Origin: Gaetbulibacter_B jejuensis
Lineage (GTDB): Bacteria > Bacteroidota > Bacteroidia > Flavobacteriales > Flavobacteriaceae
Direction of reading: 5' to 3'
Assembly (NCBI RefSeq): GCF_039524015.1
Contig: NZ_BAAAGF010000002.1
Span: 1-64,000, forward strand
Length of the DNA: 64,000 nucleotides
Shown: in pieces, positions 52,087-61,075 of the stretch
Position numbering within the stretch: the stretch's first letter is position 1
Layout: the number at the start of each line of letters is the position of its first letter
Notes under the pieces: model-generated
Database searches by the model: none
What the model was told of the DNA's origin: nothing
The model's input: only the letters and a program-made list of their open reading frames with translations
Program-made: the position numbers and the translations under genes

Positions 52087-53810
52087 TGCGATACATTTCT
52101 TTCATATTAATCTCATTATTAGTGCTTCAGTCTTGCAAAGAAAACAAATCAGAAGCTAACAATACAGATGTAACTGAAAACTCAAAACGACCAAACATCA
52201 TTTACATTATGGCAGACGACCACGCAGCGCAAGCCATAAGCGCGTATGGTCATCCTATTGGTCAGCTGGCACCAACACCAAACATTGATAGATTGGCAAA
52301 AAACGGTGCAATTTTCAAAAATAACTTTTGTACTAATTCTATTTGCGGACCAAGTCGTGCTGTAGTGTTAACAGGAAAACATAGTCACGTTAATGGATTT
52401 AGAATGAATGGCGACCGTTTTGATGGTTCACAACAAACGCTTCCAAAATTGCTAAAAGAAGCAGGTTACAATACTGCAATTGTCGGTAAATGGCACTTAC
52501 ACGGTTATCCTGAAGGTTTTGATCACTGGAATATTTTAAACGACCAAGGTAACTATTACAATCCGCAGTTTATAAAGATTCAAGATACGGTTCACATCAA
52601 CAAAAAACACATTGATACCACTGCGCATTGGACAACCAAGTTACCAGATACAACTGTGGTTAAAGGTTATGCAACCGACTTAATTACAGATTACGCAATT
52701 GATTACATAGATGAAAAGAAAAACAGCGACCAACCTTTCTTTTTAATGGTGCATCACAAAGCGCCACATCGTAATTGGATGCCTGCTTTACGTCACGTTA
52801 ATAAGTACGATTCGGTGCAATTTCCATTACCTGATACATATTTTACAAATCACGAAAATTCAACAGCATCAAAAGAGCAATTGCAAACTATTTATCGTGA
52901 TATGTACGAAGGTCACGACCTTAAAATGACCAAGGAAAAAGGCAGTCCAGAATTAGCTTGGAATCCTTGGAAAACTGATTTTGAACGTATGACACCAGAG
53001 CAACGTGCTGCTTGGGATAAAGCCTATCAACCAAAAAATGATGCCTTCCACGATGCTAATTTATCAGGAAAGGCATTAGCGGAATGGAAAGGACAACGTT
53101 ATTTGCAAGAATATTTATCAACGATAGCTTCTGTAGATGAAGGTATTGGGAAGATATTAGATTATTTAGATGCTAATGGTTTAACCGAAAACACCATTGT
53201 TGTGTACACATCTGACCAAGGTTTTTATTTAGGCGAAAAAGGATGGTTTGATAAGCGTTTTATGTATGAAGAATCTTTAAAAATGCCATTGTTAATCCAA
53301 TATCCTGAAAAAATTAAACCAGGAACTGTTGTTGAAGGCTTAACGCAAAATCTCGACTTTGCTGAAACCTTTTTAGATTTTGCAAATGTTGATATTCCTA
53401 CTGATATGCAAGGAAAATCCTTTACAGGTTTATTAGACGGCACTGAAAACAATGAAGATTTTAGAGATGCGGTTTACTACCATTATTACGATTATCCAGC
53501 ATTCCATATGGTAAAAAAGATGTATGGTGTACGTACCAAACGTTATAAATTAATTCACGTGTACGACGATATTGATGAGTGGGAATTATATGATTTACAA
53601 ATCGATCCTAAAGAGTTAACTAACCTTATCGATGACGAAAATTACGACGAGATTGAAACCAAACTAAGAACACGTTTAGCCGAATTACAACAACAATATA
53701 AAGTTACCGAAAAAGAATTTGAAAAAGCACCAAAGCAGCGTGTAGATAATGCTTACAAGCAATTTGACAGATTAAGAGGTAACACAGGATCAAAATATCA
53801 TCATCATTAA
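52086..53810 (+). CDS. S1-family sulfatase (formylglycine type)
   Basis: 574 residues. Lipobox LQSC (Cys about 16). Metal-binding IMADDHAAQ near 38-46 and the modification motif C-G-P-S-R with Cys87, the residue converted to formylglycine, followed by VVLTGKH. Later motifs VGKWHLHG and VYTSDQGFYLGEKGWFDKRFMYEE complete the active site. The C-terminus is His-rich (KYHHH). No anaerobic or FGE maturase gene is in the window. It implies a sulfated substrate, unexpected next to GH144. Confidence 0.93.
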   Translation: MRYISFILISLLVLQSCKENKSEANNTDVTENSKRPNIIYIMADDHAAQAISAYGHPIGQLAPTPNIDRLAKNGAIFKNNFCTNSICGPSRAVVLTGKHSHVNGFRMNGDRFDGSQQTLPKLLKEAGYNTAIVGKWHLHGYPEGFDHWNILNDQGNYYNPQFIKIQDTVHINKKHIDTTAHWTTKLPDTTVVKGYATDLITDYAIDYIDEKKNSDQPFFLMVHHKAPHRNWMPALRHVNKYDSVQFPLPDTYFTNHENSTASKEQLQTIYRDMYEGHDLKMTKEKGSPELAWNPWKTDFERMTPEQRAAWDKAYQPKNDAFHDANLSGKALAEWKGQRYLQEYLSTIASVDEGIGKILDYLDANGLTENTIVVYTSDQGFYLGEKGWFDKRFMYEESLKMPLLIQYPEKIKPGTVVEGLTQNLDFAETFLDFANVDIPTDMQGKSFTGLLDGTENNEDFRDAVYYHYYDYPAFHMVKKMYGVRTKRYKLIHVYDDIDEWELYDLQIDPKELTNLIDDENYDEIETKLRTRLAELQQQYKVTEKEFEKAPKQRVDNAYKQFDRLRGNTGSKYHHH

Positions 53811-53901
53811 AATGAAACATCTCTGGTTAATCTCAAGTCACTTAGTGAACATATTATTAAGATGTTCCATCTGACGATTGAAAAACAATAAAAATTAACA
53901 G

Positions 53902-55755
53902 ATGAAATTAAAACATAGCATACAACTCGCATTCGTAATTATAGCAATGGTATCTTGTAAACAAAAACAAGAAAATACTATTGTTATAGAAGATAATAAA
54001 ACTGAAACAGCAACAATAGACACCACGCAAACCTACATCAATCCGTTAGATATTGATTATACCTATATGGTTTACAATTCTGCCAGAAATCAATCCTATC
54101 GTTCTGGTGCAGATCCTGCTGTGATTGAGTTTAAAGGCGAATATTATATGTTCGTGACACGTTCTTTTGGGTATTGGCATTCCAAAGATTTAGTCAACTG
54201 GAAATTCATAAAACCACAACAATGGTTTTTTGAAGGTAGCAATGCGCCAACAGCTTTCAATTATAAAGATTCTTTAGTTTATTTTGCTGGTGATCCTGCT
54301 GGTTACGGAAGTATTTTATATACCGACGATCCTAAAAAAGGATTATGGACACCAACCGCTTCCATTTCAAATAACATTCAAGATTCAGAATTATTTATTG
54401 ACGATGATGGCAAGTCGTATCTCTATTGGGGAAGTTCTAACGTGCATCCTATTCGTGTAAAGATGTTGAATAAAGATGATCGCTTTTTAGAAACTGGTGT
54501 TAGAAAAGAGCTAATAAATTTAGATGAAGAAAAACACGGTTGGGAACGTTTTGGCGAAAACAACTTTCATCCAACCTTAAAAGAAGGGTATATGGAAGGT
54601 GCGTCAATGACTAAACACAACGGAAAATACTATTTACAATACGCTGCACCAGGTACGCAATTTAATGTCTATGCAGATGGTGTGTATGTTGGCGATTCGC
54701 CACTTGGACCTTTCACGTATATGAAAAACAATCCGATGAGTTTTAAACCTGGCGGATTTACCAATGGTGCAGGACACGGTATAACGGTAAAGCAAACCAA
54801 CGGTCAATACTGGCATTTTGCGACGATGGCGTTGGCATCTAATGCGCAATGGGAACGTCGTTTATGTATGTTTCCTACCTATTTTGATGAAGATGGTTTA
54901 ATGTATAGCAATACATCTTACGGCGATTATCCGCGTTATGGCGCTAATCATCCAACAAAAGCCGGACAACATAACGGTTGGATGCTATTATCGTATAAAG
55001 GCAATGTAACTGTATCGTCTTCACTTCAACAAATAATGAAATTTACGTCTAATGATGATGAAGTTGAAGTCAAAGAAATCCCAACAGAAACCAATGCTGA
55101 AGGACAAATAACTTCAAAAGTTTTAACCGACGAAAACCCTAAAACCTTTTGGGTTGCCGAAACTAACGACGATAAACAATGGATCACAATCGAATTGTTG
55201 AATGAAGGAACTGTACACGCTATTCAGTTAAATTACCACGATCACGAATCAGGAATTTACACACGTGTTGAAGGATTAAAACATCAATTTACTATTGAAA
55301 CTTCTGAAGATGGTAAAAACTGGAAAACTGTTGTAGACAGAAGTAAATCTGATATTGATGCGCCAAATGCTTATCTAGTTTTAGACAAACCTGTAAAAGC
55401 AAAATATGTTAGATATAATAACGTCAAAGTACCAGGAAACAACTTTGCGATGTCCGAAGTTAGAGTCTTTGGTTTAGGCTTAGGTGAAGCACCAAACAAG
55501 GTGTCTAACTTCAAGATTAATCGCGAAAAAGACCGTAGAGATATTTCATTCTCTTGGGATAAAGTTGAAGGCGCGCAAGGGTATAACATACGTTGGGGAA
55601 TTGCACCAAACAAATTGTATCAATCTTGGCAAGTATATGATACCAACACGCATTTTATGCGCTGCTTAGATAGAGATACGCCGTATTATTTTACCATTGA
55701 AGCATATAATGAAAACGGAATTTCTGAACAAACTGAAACTATTTTTGTAGAGTAA
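53902..55755 (+). CDS. GH43 glycoside hydrolase with discoidin and Fn3 modules
   Basis: 617 residues. Lipobox MVSC (Cys19). Five-bladed propeller with catalytic base Asp71 (GADPAV), pKa-modulating Asp161 (QDSELF) and acid Glu232 (YMEGAS). A discoidin F5/8 type C module (about 385-525) and Fn3 module (about 530-617) follow. GH43 enzymes usually act on arabinose, xylose or galactose side chains with inversion. It is separated from the sulfatase by 91 bp containing only a weak GAACAT/ATGTTC repeat. Confidence 0.87.
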   Translation: MKLKHSIQLAFVIIAMVSCKQKQENTIVIEDNKTETATIDTTQTYINPLDIDYTYMVYNSARNQSYRSGADPAVIEFKGEYYMFVTRSFGYWHSKDLVNWKFIKPQQWFFEGSNAPTAFNYKDSLVYFAGDPAGYGSILYTDDPKKGLWTPTASISNNIQDSELFIDDDGKSYLYWGSSNVHPIRVKMLNKDDRFLETGVRKELINLDEEKHGWERFGENNFHPTLKEGYMEGASMTKHNGKYYLQYAAPGTQFNVYADGVYVGDSPLGPFTYMKNNPMSFKPGGFTNGAGHGITVKQTNGQYWHFATMALASNAQWERRLCMFPTYFDEDGLMYSNTSYGDYPRYGANHPTKAGQHNGWMLLSYKGNVTVSSSLQQIMKFTSNDDEVEVKEIPTETNAEGQITSKVLTDENPKTFWVAETNDDKQWITIELLNEGTVHAIQLNYHDHESGIYTRVEGLKHQFTIETSEDGKNWKTVVDRSKSDIDAPNAYLVLDKPVKAKYVRYNNVKVPGNNFAMSEVRVFGLGLGEAPNKVSNFKINREKDRRDISFSWDKVEGAQGYNIRWGIAPNKLYQSWQVYDTNTHFMRCLDRDTPYYFTIEAYNENGISEQTETIFVE

Positions 55756-55831
55756 AAAATGAATCAAATTTAATTTTATAGACAATAATAAATTTATTTT
55801 AAAACTGAATATTAACTTAATAATTATAAAT

Positions 55832-57583
55832 ATGAAAAATCTCACAACCAGCAAATTAATTAAGTTGGCACATTTTTGTCTTTGTGCATTCTTAGTTATC
55901 AATTTTTATTCGTGTAGTAGAACATCTGACGATTATACAACATCAAATTTAGAAACTGAAGCATTACTTGAAGGAGACTTAACTTTAGCGACAAGTTGTC
56001 AATATACAATTGTCCCAGAATTTAATAATGTTATTTTTCCATCAAGAAGCTACACATGGTCAGCTGAACCTTCTAATTTAGTTGATTTTACTGTTGACCC
56101 ATTAACGTTTGCAATAACTATTCAAACACTTGCAGAGGGAACTGTGACATTGAACTTAAACTCAGATGATGGTCAAGTTTCTTCATCTACTCAAGTGGTT
56201 ATTGACGATGAAAATGATGGAATTTTAAAAATCTTAGCTATTGGTAATAGTTTTTCTGAAGACGCGTTAGAATCGCATTTTTGGGGATTAGCTAATGCTC
56301 AAGGTAAGCAAGTAATTATAGGGAACATGTATATTGGTGGTGCAAACTTAGATACACACGCTACAAACGCATCATCTGATTCAAATAGTTATAGTTACAG
56401 AAAAATTGACCTAGATGGAACTCGTACAGTAACTTCTGGAGTTTCTATTTCTGAGGCTGTAGCTGACGAGAACTGGGACTATATTAGTTTTCAGCAAGCA
56501 AGTTATGAGTCAGGACTTTTTGAAACCTTCATAAACCCACTTCCAATTGTTTATAATGCTGTAAGAAGTCATAATAGTAACCCATGTACTAAGTATATCT
56601 TACATAAAACTTGGGCTTATGCACAAAATTCAACGCATTCTGGTTTTGCAAACTATAACAATGACCAAATGACGATGTTTAACGGAATTATAGATGCTTA
56701 CATTTTAGCCGAAAATTTAATTCCTGTAGAAATGGTTGTACCTGCTGGAACTGCAATTCAAAATGCAAGAACAAGCTTTTTGGGAGACGGATTTACAAGC
56801 GATGGTTATCACTTAAACGATTTTGGTAAATATATTGCTTCTTGTACTTGGTATGAAACCCTATTTGGTGAGTCGGTTATAGGGAATTCATATTCTCCAG
56901 ATGGTATGTTGCCTTTGTATATAGAATTGGCTCAACAAGCAGCACACGAAGCAGTGTTGACGCCTAATGAAATTACTGAGTTAACTGATTATCAAGATCC
57001 AGGTGGAAATGGTATTTTAACTCAACCAGTATTCATTAACTTTTCTACTAGTGATAACCCTGATGGATGGAATGCTTATACAGGCTTTTTAGAAGGTGTT
57101 GCAATACCAAATATGATTTACACTAATGGACAGTTTACAGGAATTGAGGCTGCTACAACTTCTAGATTTAGAGGTGTTAATAATACTTCAGGAGCAGGAT
57201 CTACAACTACTGATTTAAATATGGACGATTCAGTATCAAAATCTAATTTTTATTCTCATGCTTTAGCTTGGGGATCAAATGACCCAATTGAAGAGAGTAT
57301 TATTGAGTTTTCAGGTTTTGAATCAAATGATACTTATGAATTTTGCTTCTTTGCTTCAAGAAATAGTGTAAGCGATAATAGAGATACTAAATATACTCTT
57401 GTTGGAGCTAACGAGCAATCTGCAAACTTAGACGCTGCAAATAATGCAACAAATACAGTTTGTATATCGAATGTACAAGCTGATGCTAACGGTAAAATTA
57501 TCTTAAAGGTTGCAGCTGGAGATTCTAATAATAACGGAAACCAGTTTTATTATATTAATGCTTTAAGAATATCTCCACAATAA
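55832..57583 (+). CDS. DUF4886 SGNH-like lipoprotein with two accessory beta domains
   Basis: 583 residues. Lipobox FYSC (Cys about 28), an Ig-like domain (about 45-125; TYTWSAEPSNLVDFTVD), a DUF4886 core (about 128-370) with ILAIGNSFSED (block I) and SDGYHLND (Asp-x-x-His pair, block V), and a C-terminal beta-sandwich (about 390-583) resembling a carbohydrate-binding module. The SGNH layout suggests ester hydrolysis, perhaps deacetylation. It is the last gene before the locus terminator. Confidence 0.78.
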   Translation: MKNLTTSKLIKLAHFCLCAFLVINFYSCSRTSDDYTTSNLETEALLEGDLTLATSCQYTIVPEFNNVIFPSRSYTWSAEPSNLVDFTVDPLTFAITIQTLAEGTVTLNLNSDDGQVSSSTQVVIDDENDGILKILAIGNSFSEDALESHFWGLANAQGKQVIIGNMYIGGANLDTHATNASSDSNSYSYRKIDLDGTRTVTSGVSISEAVADENWDYISFQQASYESGLFETFINPLPIVYNAVRSHNSNPCTKYILHKTWAYAQNSTHSGFANYNNDQMTMFNGIIDAYILAENLIPVEMVVPAGTAIQNARTSFLGDGFTSDGYHLNDFGKYIASCTWYETLFGESVIGNSYSPDGMLPLYIELAQQAAHEAVLTPNEITELTDYQDPGGNGILTQPVFINFSTSDNPDGWNAYTGFLEGVAIPNMIYTNGQFTGIEAATTSRFRGVNNTSGAGSTTTDLNMDDSVSKSNFYSHALAWGSNDPIEESIIEFSGFESNDTYEFCFFASRNSVSDNRDTKYTLVGANEQSANLDAANNATNTVCISNVQADANGKIILKVAAGDSNNNGNQFYYINALRISPQ

Positions 57584-57603
57584 ACTCATAAGTTTATACA
57601 ATG

Positions 57604-57654
57604 AAAAAAGCCTCTTTAAATGTTTACATCAAATACATTTAAAGAGGCTTTTTT
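57604..57654 (+). terminator. Terminator of the polysaccharide utilisation locus
   Basis: AAAAAAGCCTCTTTAAATG pairs with CATTTAAAGAGGCTTTTTT around a 13-nt loop. It rules out the earlier start (57620) for the next gene. Confidence 0.92.
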
Positions 57655-57703
57655 ACTAAACTATTTATGCATAGATTTAAACATATATAAAGATTTTTAT
57701 TTC

Positions 57704-58534
57704 ATGATTATGAAACGTTTTTTTACCATTATAGCTATAATAATTTCATTTTCGGCTACATCTCAAGAGCTGAAAATTATGAGCTACAACATAAAGTTAG
57801 ATTACCCGAAAGAAGGTGAAAATAGTTGGGCTAACCGAAAGCCTTTTATGATGAATCAAATCAAGTTTTATGAACCAGATGTTTTAGGTGTACAAGAAGC
57901 AATGCCAAATCAAATGAAGGATTTAGATGCTTTATTGACCAATTATAGTTTTGTGGGTGTTGGTCGTGATGATGGTAAAGATGAAGGTGAATATTCAGCA
58001 ATATTTTATAGGAAGGATGACTTAGAAGTTTTAGAATCTTCAACATTTTGGTTGTCGCAAACACCAGATAGAGTAGGAATGGGTTGGGATGCAGTTTGTA
58101 ATCGTGTGTGTACCTATGCCTTGTTTCAACATAAAACTACCATGAAGAAATTTTGGGTGTTTAATACGCATTTTGATCATGTAGGTAAGGAAGCACGTTC
58201 AAAAAGCGCTGTTTTAATTTTAGATAAAATTAAAAGCTTAAATACAGAAAATCACCCTGTTTTTTTAACTGGCGATTTTAATATGGAGCCTAATCACGAA
58301 AGTGTTGATTATATTACACAAACTTTAAAAGATTCTAAAATAGATACAGAATTAGATTTTGGTCCAGAAGGTACATTTAATGGATTTCATTTTGACCAAC
58401 CTGTAACGCGAAGAATCGATTATGTTTTCGTTTCATTTGACGTTAAAATAAACAAATATGCAGTGTTAAGTGATAATTGGAATATGCAATACCCTTCAGA
58501 TCATTTACCAGTACTAATAGAAGCGAGTTTTTAG
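57704..58534 (+). CDS. Secreted endonuclease/exonuclease/phosphatase-family protein
   Basis: From ATG 57704 (or 57710) a signal peptide reads MIMKRFFTIIAIIISFSATSQ. The fold motifs are IMSYNIKLD, VLGVQEA, NTHFDHVG, LTGDFNMEPN and SDHLPVLIE, in order. This metal-dependent family cleaves phosphodiesters (DNA, sphingomyelin, inositol phosphates). It lies after the locus terminator but could strip phospho-substituents from glycans; that is speculation. Its TAG overlaps the YceI stop. Confidence 0.87.
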   Translation: MIMKRFFTIIAIIISFSATSQELKIMSYNIKLDYPKEGENSWANRKPFMMNQIKFYEPDVLGVQEAMPNQMKDLDALLTNYSFVGVGRDDGKDEGEYSAIFYRKDDLEVLESSTFWLSQTPDRVGMGWDAVCNRVCTYALFQHKTTMKKFWVFNTHFDHVGKEARSKSAVLILDKIKSLNTENHPVFLTGDFNMEPNHESVDYITQTLKDSKIDTELDFGPEGTFNGFHFDQPVTRRIDYVFVSFDVKINKYAVLSDNWNMQYPSDHLPVLIEASF

Positions 58535-59073
58535 TTCTGAATTAGTTTTAAATCAAAGCTTACAAGGACTTCATTGGACAGTTTGTTCTTAACTACTTTG
58601 GGGATTTTTATGTTAAAATCTGAAGCTAAAACTTTAAAGTTTCCTTTTAAAGTAATTGTGCTTCCTTTTTTTTGAATTGTTGCTGAAATATTTTCAATTT
58701 TTTTGGTTTCTCCATGAAAGCTTAATTCGCCTTCAATTTTAATTTGCGTTTCGGTTTCAATTTCTGAAAGAGAAAAATCTACTAAATTACCTTTAAATGT
58801 TGCCTTTGGAAATTTTGAGGTTTCAGCATAATTTTCATTGAAATGCTCTTCCATTAATGCGTTTTGAAACCTAAACCCTTTTACTAAAGCTAAAGCAGCA
58901 AATTCACCATTTTCTGTATTAAGTATTGCTGTTACTGAGTTATTGGTTGCTGCAACTTCTTCAAATGAAGGAACAGAGGCTTCAAAGTTTAGTATACCTG
59001 TTTTAGTCAAAAATTTACCTTGAGAAAAACTTTGGAAGCTAATAAGGAGTATTATTAATAGTGTTTTTTTCAT
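58531..59073 (-). CDS. YceI-family protein
   Basis: From ATG 59073 the protein has 180 residues with signal peptide MKKTLLIILLISFQSFSQG; the longer frame (59109) overlaps the upstream gene. The YceI lipocalin-like barrel shows FEASVPSFEEV and FPKATFKGN with later FHGETKKIE. YceI proteins bind isoprenoid-type lipids or quinones. It ends an operon of haem, barrel and secretion proteins. Confidence 0.88.
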   Translation of the reverse strand: MKKTLLIILLISFQSFSQGKFLTKTGILNFEASVPSFEEVAATNNSVTAILNTENGEFAALALVKGFRFQNALMEEHFNENYAETSKFPKATFKGNLVDFSLSEIETETQIKIEGELSFHGETKKIENISATIQKKGSTITLKGNFKVLASDFNIKIPKVVKNKLSNEVLVSFDLKLIQN

Positions 59074-59078
59074 AACGT

Positions 59079-59441
59079 TTATTCTTCTAAGAGTCCATCG
59101 GTTTCCCATTGTATAACAATGTCTATTAGATTTTGAGGTAATCTTGGACCACCAAAAGGCATTAAAAATCCAGTATCTTCTGATGAAATTCTACTAATTA
59201 AACCTCTGTTTTCAACAGCATTTTTTACATCTTCATAAGTTAATAAAGACATTGGAGCTCCATTGATAGGAGGGTTGTTGTGGCACGAAATGCAGTTGTT
59301 GTCAATTATTGGTTTAACATCATTTACGTAGTTAATGTTCTCTATTATTGGAGTAGTATCAATTAATTCTTCTTCACTAGCGTTGGTGCAGCTATTGGCG
59401 ACTATAAAAAGACAGGTTATAATTAGTGTTAATTTTTTCAT
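59079..59441 (-). CDS. Small c-type cytochrome-like lipoprotein
   Basis: 120 residues, lipobox VANSC (Cys18) and a single CxxCH (CISCH, Cys50, Cys53, His54). The C-terminal FLMPFGGPRLPQNLIDIVIQW supplies a Met (about 94) suitable as distal ligand. It probably carries electrons at the envelope and lies next to YceI and DUF5777, a combination seen in other Bacteroidetes. Confidence 0.88.
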   Translation of the reverse strand: MKKLTLIITCLFIVANSCTNASEEELIDTTPIIENINYVNDVKPIIDNNCISCHNNPPINGAPMSLLTYEDVKNAVENRGLISRISSEDTGFLMPFGGPRLPQNLIDIVIQWETDGLLEE

Positions 59442-59450
59442 TTTAAATTC

Positions 59451-60299
59451 TTAAAAAACTCTACTTAAATTAAATCCGAAATAAATATTACCATCACTCC
59501 AATCGCCTGTACTTTGTCCTAAAAACCCATTAGTGTTCATTGGTTGTGCATTGGTAAAATGCATTTGAAACACATGTCCTCCTGTTTCTAAATCAACACC
59601 TATTGAAAGCGGATTTTTAAAAGGAGAATTTGAAGCTCTGTTGAGATGCCAACCATAATCTACATTTAAAGTCCACCTGCTAGCAAGTTTATAACGACCA
59701 CCAAAACCTAAAGCAAATTGTGAATTGTCTTGCTCGTCAAATTGTACAAAATTGTCATGGAAAAAAGTAGGAGCAATCTCTAATGAAAGATTATGGTTTA
59801 TTTTCCTTGAAGCTAATAATTGTACTGTATAGCCTAAACGGTGTTTGAACTCTAACTTAGGTAAATTGTCTTTTTCTAAAGCGGTATTTACAAGAATAGA
59901 ATTATAACCAACGATAGTAAAAGGAAATCCATTGTCGTGTTGTGATACTAAGCGATATTTAATTGCGCTTTCATAAATTTTTTGATAAGAACTACGAGAA
60001 ACACTAATGTTAAATGCATCTGAAATTCCATAAATAAAATTCAATCTAGTGACAGCATCATCAAGACCAAAAAAGGTGTCAAAACCATTTTCTATACTTC
60101 CAAATCTGTGAGCAACTACAAAAGTGAATTCGTTTTTAGCTACCAGTTTTGTGGACTCAAAATTTACAATTTTGAGCCCTTTAAAAACCGCTATAGTTTT
60201 TTGATTTTCTAAAGAGTCTGTATCGATTTCGTCTAGCAAACTATCTTGAGAAAATGCAAGAAATGGGAATAATACTATTAAAAGAGTTCTATAGAGCAC
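59451..60299 (-). CDS. DUF5777 beta-barrel protein
   Basis: A GTG at 60299 gives MLYRTLLIVLFPFLAFSQ, a clean signal peptide, 4 bp after the upstream stop. The longer frame from 60371 overlaps the T9SS gene and has no signal. The mature part (about 282 residues) has KLVAKNEFTFVVAHRFGSIENG, DDAVTRLNFIYGIS and the C-terminal YFGFNLSRVF of DUF5777 outer-membrane barrels. Function unknown; its neighbours suggest envelope redox. Confidence 0.8.
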   Translation of the reverse strand: MLYRTLLIVLFPFLAFSQDSLLDEIDTDSLENQKTIAVFKGLKIVNFESTKLVAKNEFTFVVAHRFGSIENGFDTFFGLDDAVTRLNFIYGISDAFNISVSRSSYQKIYESAIKYRLVSQHDNGFPFTIVGYNSILVNTALEKDNLPKLEFKHRLGYTVQLLASRKINHNLSLEIAPTFFHDNFVQFDEQDNSQFALGFGGRYKLASRWTLNVDYGWHLNRASNSPFKNPLSIGVDLETGGHVFQMHFTNAQPMNTNGFLGQSTGDWSDGNIYFGFNLSRVF

Positions 60300-60303
60300 T
60301 TTT

Positions 60304-61059
60304 TTAGTTTTTAATGAAACGTTTACTCTCTTTATTGCTTTCAGAAGTAACTGTAATAATATACATACCACTATTTAATGAAGAGACATCAAATGTTGCT
60401 AGGTTTGTATTGCTTATGTTTTTTGAATTTACTTGCTTACCTAAAAGGTTGTAAATTGCGACTTCTCCTGAAAAAGCACTTTGAGAAAAATTAAGGTTTA
60501 AAACAGTGTTTGTTGGATTTGGTGTTAGACTAAAGCTTGAAATGTTTTCAAAATCCTCTAGTCCTAATAAAGTATCCCAAAAAGGAGCTCCATTTTGCCC
60601 ACCATTTCCAGTATATTCAAATGGAGGCGCAACATTAACAAAAGTTCCTGCTGTCCAAATTCCTTTATTTACCGCAACGACTTCTCGTTGATGTCCAGCA
60701 GAACCCCATTGCATATAGTCTTGCATAGCAACGGATGATGCAAAACTAGCAGAATTGTATAAACCTAACTCTGCATCATTAGGATTACTGATTACTGTGG
60801 TTATTACGGTTACATCAGCACCAGCTGCTAAGTTTAATGAGCCTTGAGTAACTGTTAAAGAGCTTAATTGGTTGTAACTTGGGAAATTACATAATTGGTA
60901 ATTACTAATGTCTACTGTAGTTCCTCCATAATTGTGCATAGTAACTTCTCCTGTTGATGGGTTAACAACTGTTAATCTCACTTGAGCATTTGCATTAAAA
61001 CAAAATGCGGTAAAGAACATTAGGGCAATAATTGTTTTGAGTGTGTAATTGTTTTTCAT
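60304..61059 (-). CDS. T9SS type A-CTD cargo with lamin-tail-like domain
   Basis: 251 residues. Signal peptide to NANAQ; the N-terminal domain (about 26-150; NYGGTTVDISNYQLCNFP, YMQWGSAGHQREVVAVNKGIW) resembles a lamin-tail fold. The C-terminal 75 residues (FSLTPNPTNTVLNLNFSQ...GMYIITVTSESNKESKRFIKN) are a Por_Secre_tail sorting signal. It is exported and probably cell-surface anchored. Confidence 0.87.
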   Translation of the reverse strand: MKNNYTLKTIIALMFFTAFCFNANAQVRLTVVNPSTGEVTMHNYGGTTVDISNYQLCNFPSYNQLSSLTVTQGSLNLAAGADVTVITTVISNPNDAELGLYNSASFASSVAMQDYMQWGSAGHQREVVAVNKGIWTAGTFVNVAPPFEYTGNGGQNGAPFWDTLLGLEDFENISSFSLTPNPTNTVLNLNFSQSAFSGEVAIYNLLGKQVNSKNISNTNLATFDVSSLNSGMYIITVTSESNKESKRFIKN

Positions 61060-61075
61060 TTGAATTTATTTTTGG

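Noticed and set aside
53811..53901. GAACAT/ATGTTC repeats between sulfatase and GH43 as a terminator
   Set aside because: Stem short and interrupted, no T tract; the genes probably remain cotranscribed.
57620..57703. Upstream start for the endonuclease/phosphatase-fold gene
   Set aside because: The first codons fall inside the strong terminator hairpin and the true signal peptide begins at 57704 or 57710.
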